Positions 27,724 through 36,164 of a stretch of 64,000 bases of DNA are shown here, one piece after another. Location: the NCBI GenBank assembly GCA_964512165.1, contig CAZEHQ010000001.1, positions 10,697-74,696 on the forward strand, in the 5' to 3' direction. Numbering within the stretch: the stretch's first letter is position 1; every line of letters begins with the position of its first letter. The stretch is from UBA8231 sp964512165. Its GTDB lineage: Bacteria; Latescibacterota; UBA2968; UBA8231. The position numbers were made by a program, and so were the translations under genes. A model generated the notes under the pieces. That model was not told where the DNA came from. It was given only the letters and a program-made list of their open reading frames with translations, and did not search any database.

Positions 27724-28809
27724 CTACCCGTGGAGCATGGTCACGCAGACCGGCTTCGGGACTCTCGCCCGCACTCCCGTGGGGGTGAGGCCCCCCGAGT
27801 CGCCGTCGATACGGAACACGCTCACGCAGTCGCTCTCGAAATTCGCCGCCAGCAGCCAGCGCGCCGTGGGATCGATGCCCAGGTTCCAGGGCCAGCTTCC
27901 CCGGGCCGGTTCGTGACCGACGATCTCGACGCAGCCGGTGGCCTCGTCCACGGCGAAGACGGCGATGCTGTCATGGCCACGGTTGGAGGTGTAGAGGAAG
28001 CGCCCCGAAGGCAGGATCTTGACGTCGGCGGCGTGGTTGTTTCCGTCAAATCCGGGGGGCAGGGCCGGGACCGTCTGCCGTTCGGTGAGCCGCCCCCTCT
28101 CCGGATCCCAGTCGAAGACCGAGAGAGTGGTGTCCAGCTCGTTGAGCACGTAGGCCACCGACCGCCGCGGATGAAAGGCTATATGCCTCGGCCCCGCCCC
28201 CGGCGCGGTGGAAGCCGCGGGAGGATCGGCCGGCCTCAGGCCTCCTCCTTCCGTGAGCCCGTAGACCCGAACCTCGTCGGTCCCCAGGTCGGCGGCCAGG
28301 GCCCAGCGCCCGCTGGGGTCCAGAACCATGCAGTGCACGTGCGGTCCCTCCTGGCGCTCCTCGTCGACGCTCGATCCCTCGTGCTGCACCGTCGCCACCG
28401 GAGGGCCGAGGCCGCCGGCCTCGATCGGCAGGACGGCGACGCTGCCGGAGTTGTAGTTGCCGGTCAGCAGGAACCGCCCCTCGCGGTCGAAATCGATGTA
28501 GCATGGCAGGGCGCCCCCCGAGGGCTGGCGGCCGAGGAAGCTCAGGGCGCCCGTCGAAGGATCTATGTCGAAGGCGCTCACCGCCCCCTGCCCGACGCCG
28601 TCGCACTCGTCGAGGGCGTTGGCGGCGTAGAGCCGCCGGCCTGCAGCGTCGACGCGCACGAAGAACGGCGTCGGCACCCCCGGGGTCCGGCCCGCCGGCT
28701 CCAGGGAGCCGGAAGCGGGATCGAGGAGGAAGTGGTAGATCCCTTTGGCGGGATCCTCGTTGTAGGTCCCCACGTACACGAGAACCCTGGCGTCTGAATC
28801 AACTGGCAT
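27724..28809 (-). CDS. 6-phosphogluconolactonase-like beta-propeller (YbhE/Pgl family)
   Basis: This 361-residue member of the seven-bladed lactonase family includes bacterial YbhE-type 6-phosphogluconolactonase. Typical features are VYVGTYNEDPAKGIYHF near the N-terminus, FVRVDAAGRRLYAANALDEC, the GPHVHCMVLDPSGRWALAADL segment with its conserved His, and NNHAADVKILPSGRFLYTSN near residue 265. It starts at ATG 28809 with GGGGAGGA upstream. The same fold is used by related lactonases and propeller proteins, so the exact substrate is not certain. It is divergent from the first phytanoyl-CoA dioxygenase-like gene. Confidence 0.87.
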   Translation of the reverse strand: MPVDSDARVLVYVGTYNEDPAKGIYHFLLDPASGSLEPAGRTPGVPTPFFVRVDAAGRRLYAANALDECDGVGQGAVSAFDIDPSTGALSFLGRQPSGGALPCYIDFDREGRFLLTGNYNSGSVAVLPIEAGGLGPPVATVQHEGSSVDEERQEGPHVHCMVLDPSGRWALAADLGTDEVRVYGLTEGGGLRPADPPAASTAPGAGPRHIAFHPRRSVAYVLNELDTTLSVFDWDPERGRLTERQTVPALPPGFDGNNHAADVKILPSGRFLYTSNRGHDSIAVFAVDEATGCVEIVGHEPARGSWPWNLGIDPTARWLLAANFESDCVSVFRIDGDSGGLTPTGVRARVPKPVCVTMLHG

Positions 28810-28967
28810 CGTCTGTCCTCCCCTCGAGTCTCCGACCGGCGTCTTGCGTCCTCACGGACCGGCGGCGCACCTTTGGAGTGCTGCATCGGCCGCTCCGGTA
28901 CCGTGAGCGGGCCTCGAATCAACACCGCCTGCCCTGCAAGGGTCAACTTCACAACCGGAAGGATGTC

Positions 28968-29804
28968 ATGCCCAGAGCCCTGAGTGACGCGGCCGTCGAG
29001 CAGTACCACCGCGACGGGTACTACTTCCCCGTGCAGGTCCTGGAGACGGCAGGAGTCGCCGAGAATCGGGCCCGCCTGGAGGCCTTCGAGGCCTCCCAGG
29101 GCGAGCCGATCTCCGGAGCTCAGCGGAGCAAATCCCACCTGCTCTTCCGCTGGGTCGACGACCTGATGCGGCTGCCGGCCATCCTCGATGCCGTGGAGGA
29201 TCTGATCGGACCGGACCTGCTGTGCTGGAACACCCTCTTCTGGATCAAGGAGTCCGGCAGCGAGAGCTTCGTCTCCTGGCACCAGGATCTGCGCTACTGG
29301 GGCCTGGACACGAACGACCTGGTCACCGTCTGGCTGGCCCTGTCGCCGGCCACCCTGGAGAGCGGGTGCATGCGCGTGCTGCCGGGCAGCCACCGCGGCG
29401 ACATGATGCAACACAAGGACGAGTACAAGCCCGACAACCTGCTCACCCGGGGACAGGAGATCGCCGTCGAGGTGGACGAGGCCCGGACCGTGGCCATGCC
29501 CCTGGAGGCGGGCCAAGTGTCGCTGCACAACGTGCGGCTCGCCCACGCCTCGGGCCCCAACCGCTCGCCGGACCGGCGCATCGGCCTGTCCCTGCACTAC
29601 ATGCCCGCGAGCACCCGCCAGATGGTGGGCGAGTGGGACAGCGCCGCCCTGGTGCGGGGGGAGGACCGGCACGGCCACTTCACCCATGCGCCGAGGCCCG
29701 CCAAGGACTTCGACCCGGTGGCCGTCGAGTTCCACGAGCGCGCCACGGCGGCGGTGCGCAGGGTCCTCTTCGAGGGGGCGGAGAAGGTCCGGCCCACGAT
29801 CTGA
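28968..29804 (+). CDS. Phytanoyl-CoA dioxygenase-like protein (paralogue 1)
   Basis: This Fe(II)/2-oxoglutarate-dependent oxygenase has 278 residues. The start is ATG 28968 with GGAAGGA before it. The HxD metal motif is the HQD in SWHQDLRYWGLD, and the distal His is in QVSLHNVRLAHAS followed by an Arg-rich stretch that contacts 2-oxoglutarate. The FLxGSHR part is PGSHRGDMMQHKDEY. Relative to the three neighbouring paralogues it has a different N-terminus and no EKxxFDL stretch, so it forms its own branch. PhyH-family members hydroxylate many substrates, including secondary metabolites. The substrate is unknown, and it stands alone on the plus strand. Confidence 0.87.
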   Translation: MPRALSDAAVEQYHRDGYYFPVQVLETAGVAENRARLEAFEASQGEPISGAQRSKSHLLFRWVDDLMRLPAILDAVEDLIGPDLLCWNTLFWIKESGSESFVSWHQDLRYWGLDTNDLVTVWLALSPATLESGCMRVLPGSHRGDMMQHKDEYKPDNLLTRGQEIAVEVDEARTVAMPLEAGQVSLHNVRLAHASGPNRSPDRRIGLSLHYMPASTRQMVGEWDSAALVRGEDRHGHFTHAPRPAKDFDPVAVEFHERATAAVRRVLFEGAEKVRPTI

Positions 29805-29825
29805 GGGCGCCCATCCGCCCGTGGG

Positions 29826-30701
29826 TCAGCCCACGCGGACGGTGCCGTCCTCGTCGACGGTGAGGAATACCTGGTCGGTGCCCGGCGCCGACGCCGGGCC
29901 GTACATGACCGCCCGTTCCACGTCCGACATCCCCTCCACCAGCTCTTCCCCCCAGTGGATCTGCGGTGGCGCGAGCTGGGCGGAGCGGCCCGTGCGCGTG
30001 GCGGTGCGTCCGGCGTACTTGAACAGCACCGACCGGCGGTCGTGGCCGGCCCGCCACGGCAGGGTGCCGTGGGTCTGGGCGCCGTCCATGAAGAACAGGA
30101 CGTCTCCCGCCTTCACCTCGGGCTGCTTCACCAACCCCATGTCGTCGTCCGCGGTGCGTACCCCGGGGGGCATGGGGAACCCCGCCTTGTGGCTCCCCGG
30201 CACGCAGGCGAAGCCGCCGTCGCCGGGACCGGCGTCGGCCAGGTTCCAGGCCACGGTCACGCCGGCGCAGTAGCCCCGGCCGCCTTGGTGATGGTAGGCG
30301 ACGTAGGGCCGGTGCGGCTCCCCGGCGCCGTGCATGACCATGCCCGCCGTTCCCTGGACGCCGCCGATGTAGTGGGGCCCGTGGTCGAAGCGGAAACCGG
30401 GCCCGCACATCTCGTTGAGGCGGCTCACCACGGCCGGGTGCGCGAGCATGCGGCGGAAGGGCTCGCAGTGCGGCTTCGGCAGGGTGAGCAACTCCTCGTA
30501 GTGGGTGATTCTCACGTGGCCGCTGCCCCGCAGGCGCCGCGATCCCCGCGGGCAGGAGCCCTCCCCACCGTGTTCCACGACGCCCCGATCGTGACAGTCG
30601 TCGAGGGCGGCGTTGGCCGCCGCCAGCTCCTCGGCGGTCAGCACCTGCGGCACCACGAGGTAACCTGTCAGGTCCCAGATGTAGCGCTCTTTCTCGTCCA
30701 T
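29826..30701 (-). CDS. Phytanoyl-CoA dioxygenase-like protein (paralogue 2)
   Basis: This 291-residue family member begins MDEKERYIWDLTGYLVVPQV, a stretch shared with paralogues 3 and 4. Conserved family features include FRFDHGPHYI, HGAGEPHRPYVAYHHQ, CVPGSHKAGFPMP and THGTLPW, the last corresponding to the distal His-containing loop. The start ATG 30701 follows GGGAG. It is co-directional with paralogue 3 (11 bases apart) and probably cotranscribed. Function and substrate are unknown. Because several close paralogues sit here, duplication and divergence in place is likely. Confidence 0.87.
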   Translation of the reverse strand: MDEKERYIWDLTGYLVVPQVLTAEELAAANAALDDCHDRGVVEHGGEGSCPRGSRRLRGSGHVRITHYEELLTLPKPHCEPFRRMLAHPAVVSRLNEMCGPGFRFDHGPHYIGGVQGTAGMVMHGAGEPHRPYVAYHHQGGRGYCAGVTVAWNLADAGPGDGGFACVPGSHKAGFPMPPGVRTADDDMGLVKQPEVKAGDVLFFMDGAQTHGTLPWRAGHDRRSVLFKYAGRTATRTGRSAQLAPPQIHWGEELVEGMSDVERAVMYGPASAPGTDQVFLTVDEDGTVRVG

Positions 30702-30712
30702 CGGTCTCTCCC

Positions 30713-31594
30713 TCAACCTCTGTGGACGACGCGCACGCCGGCCCCGTCCGATTCCAGCGTCGGCAGGCTGCCGTGCACGCCGGGGCCGTACAGAACCGCC
30801 TGCTCGGCCTCGGTGAGCTCCTCCGTCCACTCGCCGTAGCGGTCCCGAGGCTGGAAGTGCCGGCCCACAGCCCGTGCGGCGCCGCGCTCGGCGTACTTGT
30901 AGAGAACGGAACGCCGCTCGCCCGCGCCCTTCCACGGCAGGGTCCCGTGGGTGGCTGTCTCGGCGAAGAACAGAACGTCGCCGGCCGCCATGGCCGGCTG
31001 CATCACCAGGCCCAGGTCGTCCTCGACGGTGCGCACGCCCCGCGGGGTCGGCTCCCGCGACTTGTGGCTGCCGGGCACCACCGCGAAGCCGCCGTCGCCC
31101 TCGCCCACGTCGGTCAGCTGCCAGGCCACGGTGACGCCGCGGCAGGAGATCACCGAGTTCTGGTGGTGGTACCAGTTGGAGGGGCTGAAGGGCTCGCCGG
31201 CGCCGTGCAGGAGGTGGCCCTCGGTGCCGGCCTCGGCGCCGATCAGCAGCGGTCCGTGGTCGAGGCGGAAGCCGCGGCCGCACATCTCGTTGAGCCGCGA
31301 CACGACCACGGGGTGCACCAGAAGGTCCCGGAAGGGCTGGCGGTGGGGCGCCGGCCAGCCGAGCATCCCGCGCAGATCGCGGCGGCCGGAGCCCCCGGTG
31401 AGGGCCGCGGAGCCCCGCGCCAGGCCGCCCCCCTCCACGGGGCGCGCGCGGATGCTGCCGGCGTGATGATCGATGGCCTCGTTGCAGGCCCGCACCTGCC
31501 CGGCGGACAGGGCCCCGCGCACGACCAGGTACCCCTGCAGGTCGAAGTAGTACTTCTCCTCGTCGGGCATGACGTAAGGGCCAGTCTCGCTCAT
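30713..31594 (-). CDS. Phytanoyl-CoA dioxygenase-like protein (paralogue 3)
   Basis: This 293-residue protein has GGAGGAGGAG immediately before ATG 31594. It shares EKYYFDLQGYLVV, GFRLDHGPLLIG, WYHHQNSVISCRGVTVAWQ, VPGSHKSREP and ATHGTLPWKGAGERRSVLYK with the neighbouring members. The 5' side is close to the poly-C tract and assembly gap, but this coding start is intact and about 40 bases from the damaged region. It is probably the first gene of the leftward pair, and the real distance to the sulfatase gene is unknown because of the gap. Confidence 0.87.
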   Translation of the reverse strand: MSETGPYVMPDEEKYYFDLQGYLVVRGALSAGQVRACNEAIDHHAGSIRARPVEGGGLARGSAALTGGSGRRDLRGMLGWPAPHRQPFRDLLVHPVVVSRLNEMCGRGFRLDHGPLLIGAEAGTEGHLLHGAGEPFSPSNWYHHQNSVISCRGVTVAWQLTDVGEGDGGFAVVPGSHKSREPTPRGVRTVEDDLGLVMQPAMAAGDVLFFAETATHGTLPWKGAGERRSVLYKYAERGAARAVGRHFQPRDRYGEWTEELTEAEQAVLYGPGVHGSLPTLESDGAGVRVVHRG

Positions 31595-31636
31595 CTCCTC
31601 CTCCCGGGTTGCTCGTCTTTCCGGGCGCCAATATGG

Positions 31637-31804
31637 TACCCCCCCCCCCCCCCCCCCAAAAACCCCCCCCCCCAAAAACCCCCCACCAACCCCCCCGGAA
31701 AACCCCACAACCCGGCCCCCTAGCCCCCAACCCCCCCCGNNNNNNNNNNNNNNNNNNNNNNNNNNNNNNNNNNNNNNNNNNNNNNNNNNNNNNNNNNNNN
31801 NNNN
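31637..31804. other. Poly-C artefact and assembly gap
   Basis: Bases 31637-31739 are almost only C with A clusters, ending at 65 N (31740-31804). The abrupt change in composition beside the gap suggests low-quality read ends rather than biology. The N run is probably a placeholder or an estimated length. It removes the start of the sulfatase gene and any promoter between it and paralogue 3. Confidence 0.85.
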
Positions 31805-33052
31805 CAGTCCGCCGCCGGCAACGAGTGGGTGCGCACTCCAAATCTGGACGCCCTGTCGGCATCTGGCGTGCGCTTCACGCGCGCCTACTGCGCGGCGCCC
31901 GTCTGCAGTCCCTCCCGCGCCAGCCTGGCCACCGGCCGGCCGCCCCACCAGACCGGTCTGATGGTCAACGGCATGCCTTGGCCCAGTTGCATGCCCGAGC
32001 TCTGCGGCCACTTCCTGAGCCACGGGTACGACGTGGGCTGGGTGGGCATCCGGCCCGGAGAACCTCCCGAGTCGGCCGGGGGACCCCGTTTCGAGCTGCT
32101 CCTGCCCGACGGCGTCGGCACCCGCATGGGCCGCGAGAGCGACACCGCCATCGCCGACGAGGCTATCCGCTACCTGCGCAGGCCGGGGCGCCAACGGCCC
32201 TTCTTCCTCGGCGTGACCCTCATCAACCCCCACGACATCTGCTACTGGGTGATGGGCCGGGCGCCGGACACCGCCTGCGGCGGCCCCCTGCCGCCTCTGC
32301 CCGCCGGCTTCGAGCCGGCCGAGGACGAGCCTGATTTCATCCGCCGGTGCCGGCAGCGCACCCACTACGGCCCGGAGAACACCTTCACGCGGGACTGGGA
32401 CCGCGGCGACTGGCGCCGCTACCTGCGCGAGTACCACGCCCTGACCGAACGCGCCGACGCCGAGACGGGCCGCATCCTGGATGCCCTCCGCGACGCCCGG
32501 ATCGAGGAGGACACCCTGGTGGCCTTCACCAGCGACCACGGGGAGGGCATGGCCCGGCACCGCTGGGTGGTGAAGCTGATGCTGTGGGAGAGCGTAGTCT
32601 CCGTGCCCCTGACCCTGTCGTGGCCGGGAGTGATCCCCCGGGGGCGGGTGCGGGACCAGCTCGCCTCCGGCCTGGATCTGCTGCCCACCTTGTGCGACTA
32701 CGCCGGGCTGCCGGTCCCGGCGGGCGTGGTCGGCCGCAGTCTGCGCGGCCCCGTAGAGGGTGACGCCCCCGGACGGGAGTACGTAGTCACCGAGCTGCAC
32801 CCGGACGACCAGGATCTCGCCTTCGCGGCGCGCATCGTCGTGTCTCAGCGCCACAAGTACGCGGCTTTCTCCGAGGGCCGGCCCCGGGAGATGCTCTTCG
32901 ATCTCGAGGCCGATCCCGGGGAGACCCGGAACCTGGCCGCCGAGCCTTCCCGTGCGCCCGCCCTCGCCACGCACCGGCGCTACCTGCGGCAGTGGATCGA
33001 GGAGACCGGCGACCACGACTTCCCCCTTCCGCCCAAGGCTGAGACCGCATGA
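31805..33052 (+). CDS. Sulfatase (formylglycine-type), 5' end lost in gap
   Basis: The protein hydrolyses sulfate esters. The frame is open from base 31805 and lacks the beginning (about the first 20-30 residues, which carry the first two metal Asp residues), which lies in the gap. The remainder has TPNLDALSASGVRFTRAYCA, the formylglycine sequence CSPSRASLATG (family CxPSR), the metal-binding TSDHGEGMARH, and a C-terminal MLFDLEADPGETRNLA that is typical of sulfatases of this group. About 415 residues are visible. The stop overlaps the next gene's start as ATGA. Maturation needs a formylglycine-generating enzyme or anSME elsewhere. The substrate may be a sulfated polysaccharide or small molecule. 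Confidence 0.92.
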   Translation, partial: QSAAGNEWVRTPNLDALSASGVRFTRAYCAAPVCSPSRASLATGRPPHQTGLMVNGMPWPSCMPELCGHFLSHGYDVGWVGIRPGEPPESAGGPRFELLLPDGVGTRMGRESDTAIADEAIRYLRRPGRQRPFFLGVTLINPHDICYWVMGRAPDTACGGPLPPLPAGFEPAEDEPDFIRRCRQRTHYGPENTFTRDWDRGDWRRYLREYHALTERADAETGRILDALRDARIEEDTLVAFTSDHGEGMARHRWVVKLMLWESVVSVPLTLSWPGVIPRGRVRDQLASGLDLLPTLCDYAGLPVPAGVVGRSLRGPVEGDAPGREYVVTELHPDDQDLAFAARIVVSQRHKYAAFSEGRPREMLFDLEADPGETRNLAAEPSRAPALATHRRYLRQWIEETGDHDFPLPPKAETA

Positions 33053-33852
33053 ACGACCGTGAGAAGTTCCTCTTCGACCTGAAGGGCTACCTCGTCCTCG
33101 AAGACGTGCTGACCCCGGAGGAGGTCCTCGCCGCCAACGCCGCCGTCGACCGCCACGCCGACCTGATCTCCTACCGCGAGCCCCGTCTCGCGCGGGGCGC
33201 GGCGCCCCGCGAGGGCCGGACCGGTAGCGCCGGGTTCCCCCGGAGCCCCCGCGCCTTCGAGCGCCCCTGGTGCGAACCCTTCCGCCGCATGCTCGCCCAC
33301 CCGCGGGTGATCGACGTCTTCAACGAGGTCCTCGGCCCCGGGTTCCGCCTCGACCACGGGCCCGGACTGATCCGCATGGTGCGCGGCACCGAGGGCCACC
33401 AGCTGCACGGCGGCATGACCTTCGACCCGAGCCAGTACCACCGCTTCGATCACGGACGCATGCAGTGCGGACTGTGCGTGGCCGCCTGGCAGCTGACAGA
33501 CGTGAAGGCCGGCGACGGCGGCTTCGCCTGCGTGGCCGGGAGCCACAAGTCCAACTACCGGCCCGCCCCGGAGGTGGTGCGCCTGGAGGAGGACTGGGGT
33601 TGCGTGCGTCAGATCGAGGCCCGCGCCGGCTCGGTGGTGGTCTTCAACGAGGCCCTCGTCCACGGAACGCTGCCGTGGCAGCCCGCCGACCGGGAACGCC
33701 GCTCCGTGCTGTTCAAGTACTCCCCCGGGTACCTGTCGTGGGGGCCGCCTCACGACGAGTGCCCCATGGCCGATCCCACCGAGGCCGAGCGGGCCCTCTA
33801 CGACCCGCCCCGGCGCACCGGCCGCGCCGAGCTCGAGGGCCGGTCTCAGTAG
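33049..33852 (+). CDS. Phytanoyl-CoA dioxygenase-like protein (paralogue 4)
   Basis: This 267-residue member is coupled to the sulfatase by ATGA. It begins NDREKFLFDLKGYLVLEDVL and has GFRLDHGPGLIRM, GHQLHGGMTFD, CVAGSHKSNYRPAP and VHGTLPWQPADRERRSVLFK, matching paralogues 2 and 3 closely. Pairing with the sulfatase suggests the two act on the same sulfated compound, but this is inference. Its 3' end overlaps the LysR gene's 3' end by 7 bases (convergent). Confidence 0.88.
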   Translation: MNDREKFLFDLKGYLVLEDVLTPEEVLAANAAVDRHADLISYREPRLARGAAPREGRTGSAGFPRSPRAFERPWCEPFRRMLAHPRVIDVFNEVLGPGFRLDHGPGLIRMVRGTEGHQLHGGMTFDPSQYHRFDHGRMQCGLCVAAWQLTDVKAGDGGFACVAGSHKSNYRPAPEVVRLEEDWGCVRQIEARAGSVVVFNEALVHGTLPWQPADRERRSVLFKYSPGYLSWGPPHDECPMADPTEAERALYDPPRRTGRAELEGRSQ

Positions 33853-34739
33853 CGGGACCCCGCCAACTCCCCGCGAATCAGCTCCGTCAGCGCCGCCGCC
33901 GCCGGTGACTCCGGCCGGCCCCGGTGCCGCACGAGACCGACGGAGCGCCGCGCCACCCCTCGGGCGGCGACCGCGGCCAGGCGCCCCTCGGCCACCTCCG
34001 CGGCCACCGAGACCCGCGGCACGAGGGCGACGCCGAAGCCGATCTCCACGAAGCGCTTGATGATCTCGATGCTGCCCAGTTCCATGGCGATCGACGGGGC
34101 CGCTCCGGCGCCGCGCAGCACCGCGTCGAGGAGGGCGCGGCTCTGGCTGCCGCGCTCTAGGGCCAGCAGCGGATGCCGCCCCGCCGTGGCCGGAAGGACC
34201 GCCTTGCGCCCCGAGAGGGGGTGCCCCGCCGGGCAGATCCATACGTCGCTGCGCTCGAAGACCGGCTCCGTCGACAGCCCGCGGTCGCGGATCGGCAGGG
34301 TGGCCAGCCCGAAGTCGATCTCGTCCTCCAGCACAAGCTCGCCGATCTCGGAGGACATCTTGTTGCGGATGTCGACCTCGACCTCGGGGAAGCGCTCGCG
34401 GAACCGGCGCAGCACCGGCGGCAGCACGTAGGTGCAGTTCGTGTCGCTCGTGGCCAGCAGCACCCGGCCCCGAACGTGGGTCCCCATCTCCTCCAGCTCG
34501 GCCCGGGCCGCCGCCAGCTCCCCCAGGACCGACCGGGCCCGCCGGAACAGGACCTCGCCGGCATGGGTGAGGCGCACCCCCTTCCGGCCCCGTTCCAGCA
34601 GGCTCTGCCCGAGCTCCTCCTCCAGCGCCCTGATCTGCTGGCTTACGGCCGGCTGGGTCAGGAACAGCTTGTCCGCGGCGCGCGTGAAGCTGCCCTGGCG
34701 GGCGACCTCGCAGAATCCGCGCAGTTGCTGGAGTTCCAA
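33846..34739 (-). CDS. LysR-family transcriptional regulator
   Basis: This 297-residue regulator starts at TTG 34739, chosen because CGGAGGAAGACC precedes it. Residues 1-60 form a winged HTH (ELQQLRGFCEVARQGSFTRA, KLFLTQPAVSQQIRALEEEL). The effector domain follows (SDTNCTYVLPPVLRRFRERF, then PEVEVDIR). An open frame extends further upstream, but no start there fits the HTH. It is divergent from purA over a 126-base region containing a LysR-type site, so the classical layout of a LysR gene regulating itself and the divergent gene applies. Its effector is unknown; in this family CysB- or CbbR-like roles are common. Confidence 0.92.
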   Translation of the reverse strand: MELQQLRGFCEVARQGSFTRAADKLFLTQPAVSQQIRALEEELGQSLLERGRKGVRLTHAGEVLFRRARSVLGELAAARAELEEMGTHVRGRVLLATSDTNCTYVLPPVLRRFRERFPEVEVDIRNKMSSEIGELVLEDEIDFGLATLPIRDRGLSTEPVFERSDVWICPAGHPLSGRKAVLPATAGRHPLLALERGSQSRALLDAVLRGAGAAPSIAMELGSIEIIKRFVEIGFGVALVPRVSVAAEVAEGRLAAVAARGVARRSVGLVRHRGRPESPAAAALTELIRGELAGSRY

Positions 34740-34772
34740 GGTCTTCCTCCGGGTGATGTTATATCGCGTTTG

Positions 34773-34789
34773 CTTATTCAAAGTATAAG
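34773..34789. promoter_or_regulatory. Candidate LysR-type operator
   Basis: CTTAT-N7-ATAAG is a perfect 5-bp inverted repeat, and its inner part matches the T-N11-A pattern of LysR-type sites. It lies in the AT-rich divergent region, 34 bases from the lysR start and 76 bases from the purA start. TATGAT at 34806-34811 is a possible -10 for purA, with no good -35, as expected for activator-dependent promoters. Confidence 0.5.
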
Positions 34790-34865
34790 TAGAATCATCT
34801 TGAGTTATGATATGGGAATCCGCACATTCCCCGCCGACAGGCTCACCTTCACCGGAGGATTCCCC

Positions 34866-36164
34866 GTGCCCGTCACCGCTGCCGTCGGCGCCTCCTGGGG
34901 CGACGAGGGCAAGGGCAAGATCACCGACGCCCTGGCTGCCGGCGCCGGCGTCGTGGCCCGCTTCCAGGGCGGCCGCAACGCCGGTCACACCATCGTCAAC
35001 GACCTCGGGCGCTTCACCCTGCACCTGCTGCCCTCGGGCGTCTTCCGCCCGGGCGTGACCAACCTCCTCGGCCCCGGCGTCGCCGTCGATCCCACGGCCC
35101 TGCTGGAAGAGCTGGACGGGCTCACGGCCGCCGGCGTGCCGGCGCCCGATCTCGTCATCTCGGACCGGGCCCAGCTGGTCCTGCCCACCCACGTGATCGC
35201 CGACCGCTGCGAGGAGGAGCGCCTCGGGGACAGGGCCTTCGGCTCCACCCGCGCCGGCATGGCGCCGTTCTACGCCGACAAGTGTCTCAAGGTGGGTGTG
35301 CGGGTGGGAGATCTCTTCCATCGGGACTGGCTGCGGGAGCGCCTCGGCCGTTCCCTGGCCGCGCGCAACGTCCTCTTCCGCCACCTCTACGGCCGCCAGG
35401 AGATCACCGTCGACGGCCTCTGCGACCACCTCTCCCCCATGATCGAGCGGCTGCGGTCCATGGTGCGCGACACCGGCGCCCTCCTGAGGCGGCGGCTGAA
35501 CGCGGGCGAACGCATCCTGGCGGAAGGCCAACTCGGGGCGCTGCGCGATCCCGACCACGGCATCTACCCCTACTCGACCTCGTCCTCCACCCTGGCCGGC
35601 TTCGCCTGCGTCGGCCTCGGAGTCCCTCCCGGATCGATCGACGAGGTCGTCGCCGTGGCCAAGGCCTACTCGAGCTGTGTCGGCGCCGGCCCCTTCGTCA
35701 CCGAGTGGAGGGGGAGCGCGGCCGAGGAGTTGCGGCAACGCGGCGGAAACCGCGGAGAGTACGGCGCCACCACCGGCCGGCCCCGGCGGGTCGGACCCTT
35801 CGACGCCGTGGCCACCCGCTACGGCTGCCGGCTCCAGGGCGCCACCAGCGCGGCCCTGAGCAACCTCGACGTCCTCGGATACCTGGACGAGATTCCCCTG
35901 TGCACGGCGTACCGTATCGACGGCGTGGAGACCACCGACTTTCCTTGCACCCGGGACCTGGAGCGCGCCGAGCCCGTGTACCAGACTTTGCCGGGCTGGC
36001 GCAGCGACATTTCGGGGACCCGCCGTTGGCGGGAGCTGCCGGACGCCGCCCGGCGCTACGTCGATCGCCTCGAGGCCCTGATCGAGACGCCGATCTCCCT
36101 GATCTCGGTGGGCCCCCATCGCCGCGCCCTGATCCGCCGCCAACCCGGAGCACCGGATGCCTGA
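34866..36164 (+). CDS. purA: Adenylosuccinate synthetase, atypical (Clostridia-like) clade
   Basis: Joins IMP and aspartate using GTP to make adenylosuccinate, the first step toward AMP. The 432-residue length is normal. The GTP/IMP motif GASWGDEGKGKITDALAAG keeps the catalytic Asp and Lys, followed by GRNAGHTIV. In place of the usual TTGRGIGPAYEDK stretch it has GSTRAGMAPFYADK, and LAEGQLGALRDPDHGIYPY takes the place of the usual block; both resemble a divergent clade known from Clostridia. GTG 34866 follows GGAGG seven bases upstream. It is regulated by a divergent LysR candidate, which is unusual for purA. Its stop overlaps the HAD gene by 8 bases. It might act on a purine variant, but that is not shown. 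Confidence 0.85.
   Translation: MPVTAAVGASWGDEGKGKITDALAAGAGVVARFQGGRNAGHTIVNDLGRFTLHLLPSGVFRPGVTNLLGPGVAVDPTALLEELDGLTAAGVPAPDLVISDRAQLVLPTHVIADRCEEERLGDRAFGSTRAGMAPFYADKCLKVGVRVGDLFHRDWLRERLGRSLAARNVLFRHLYGRQEITVDGLCDHLSPMIERLRSMVRDTGALLRRRLNAGERILAEGQLGALRDPDHGIYPYSTSSSTLAGFACVGLGVPPGSIDEVVAVAKAYSSCVGAGPFVTEWRGSAAEELRQRGGNRGEYGATTGRPRRVGPFDAVATRYGCRLQGATSAALSNLDVLGYLDEIPLCTAYRIDGVETTDFPCTRDLERAEPVYQTLPGWRSDISGTRRWRELPDAARRYVDRLEALIETPISLISVGPHRRALIRRQPGAPDA

Noticed and set aside
34866..36164. PurZ-like synthetase for diaminopurine
   Set aside because: The catalytic Asp of the WGDEGKGK motif is kept, and no phage genes or other Z-genome genes are present.
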